From Oscillospiraceae bacterium (lineage in GTDB: Bacteria; Bacillota_A; Clostridia; Oscillospirales; Ruminococcaceae), in NCBI GenBank assembly GCA_017414145.1, contig JAFPQL010000279.1, positions 1-12,371 of the forward strand: a stretch of DNA of 12,371 bases, in the 5' to 3' direction. Positions 12,283 to 12,371 of this stretch are shown piece after piece. The notes beneath the pieces are model-generated. The model did not search any database, was not told the DNA's origin, and saw only the letters and a program-made list of their open reading frames with translations. The translations under genes and the position numbers were made by a program. The first letter of the stretch is position 1. Every line of letters starts with the position of its first letter.

Positions 12283-12371
12283 GGATAAGACGGACGCCAT
12301 CACCAATGTTCTGCTCCTTGTAGTTCTTGATTTCAACAAACTGGTCGCGGAACTCGTTATCGTGCAGGAAT
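12283..12371. other. Window-edge tail after ktrB, frame open on both strands
   Basis: 89 bases after the ktrB stop with lower GC than the rest. On the minus strand, codons from 12370 read FLHDNEFRDQFVEIKNY, then KEQNIGDGVRLIL, with natural codon use. This frame stays open into the 3' end of ktrB and stops at 12149-12151; no start is visible because it enters from outside. A plus-strand frame is open too. I do not recognise either peptide. It may be the end of a convergent gene overlapping ktrB, or a sequence joint. Confidence 0.25.

Overview
The window looks like a GC-rich spore-forming clostridium, most likely of the Ruminococcus/Oscillospiraceae type. The reasons are a clear SpoIIID regulator, a SpoIIM-like membrane protein, a Bacillus-type ATP phosphofructokinase with the Gram-positive allosteric residues, a DUF624 protein, a tetrahydrofolate riboswitch in front of folT, strong GGAGG ribosome binding sites and consensus sigma-A promoters. 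This placement comes from gene content only.

Left arm (positions 1 to about 5000, all genes on the minus strand). In transcription order: spoIIID behind a candidate sigma-E promoter, pfkA with its own sigma-A promoter, a THF riboswitch followed by a hairpin that captures the ribosome binding site, folT (folate ECF substrate-binding component), proC, a SpoIIM-like membrane protein and a DUF624 membrane protein. The stretch beyond the DUF624 gene is a non-coding composite repeat.

Right arm (about 5000 to the end, all plus strand). A copper module comes first: csoR, with a CsoR-type operator lying inside its promoter spacer, then copA encoding a Cu(I) P1B-ATPase with a CopZ-like domain fused to its C-terminus. 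A second metal-related module follows with its own extended -10 promoter: a COG0523/CobW GTPase with a large His/Asp/Cys-rich loop, and a second CobW-like protein that keeps the P-loop but has lost the CxCC metal site and ends in a DUF1980 (YcgQ-like) domain. About 660 bp of non-coding DNA then carries another copy of the composite repeat and a dense series of perfect stem-loops. The last gene is a KtrB/TrkH potassium channel subunit with its own promoter.

How the genes relate: csoR-copA is a self-contained copper sensing and efflux unit. The two CobW proteins are probably a metal allocation pair, next to copper genes but with no visible copper or zinc operator of their own. folT is controlled by folate independently of pfkA. 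The most unusual items are the CobW-DUF1980 fusion without CxCC, the CopA-CopZ fusion with an internal ribosome binding site, the His/Asp repeat, and the composite intergenic repeat that appears twice, each time downstream of and in sense with the preceding gene.
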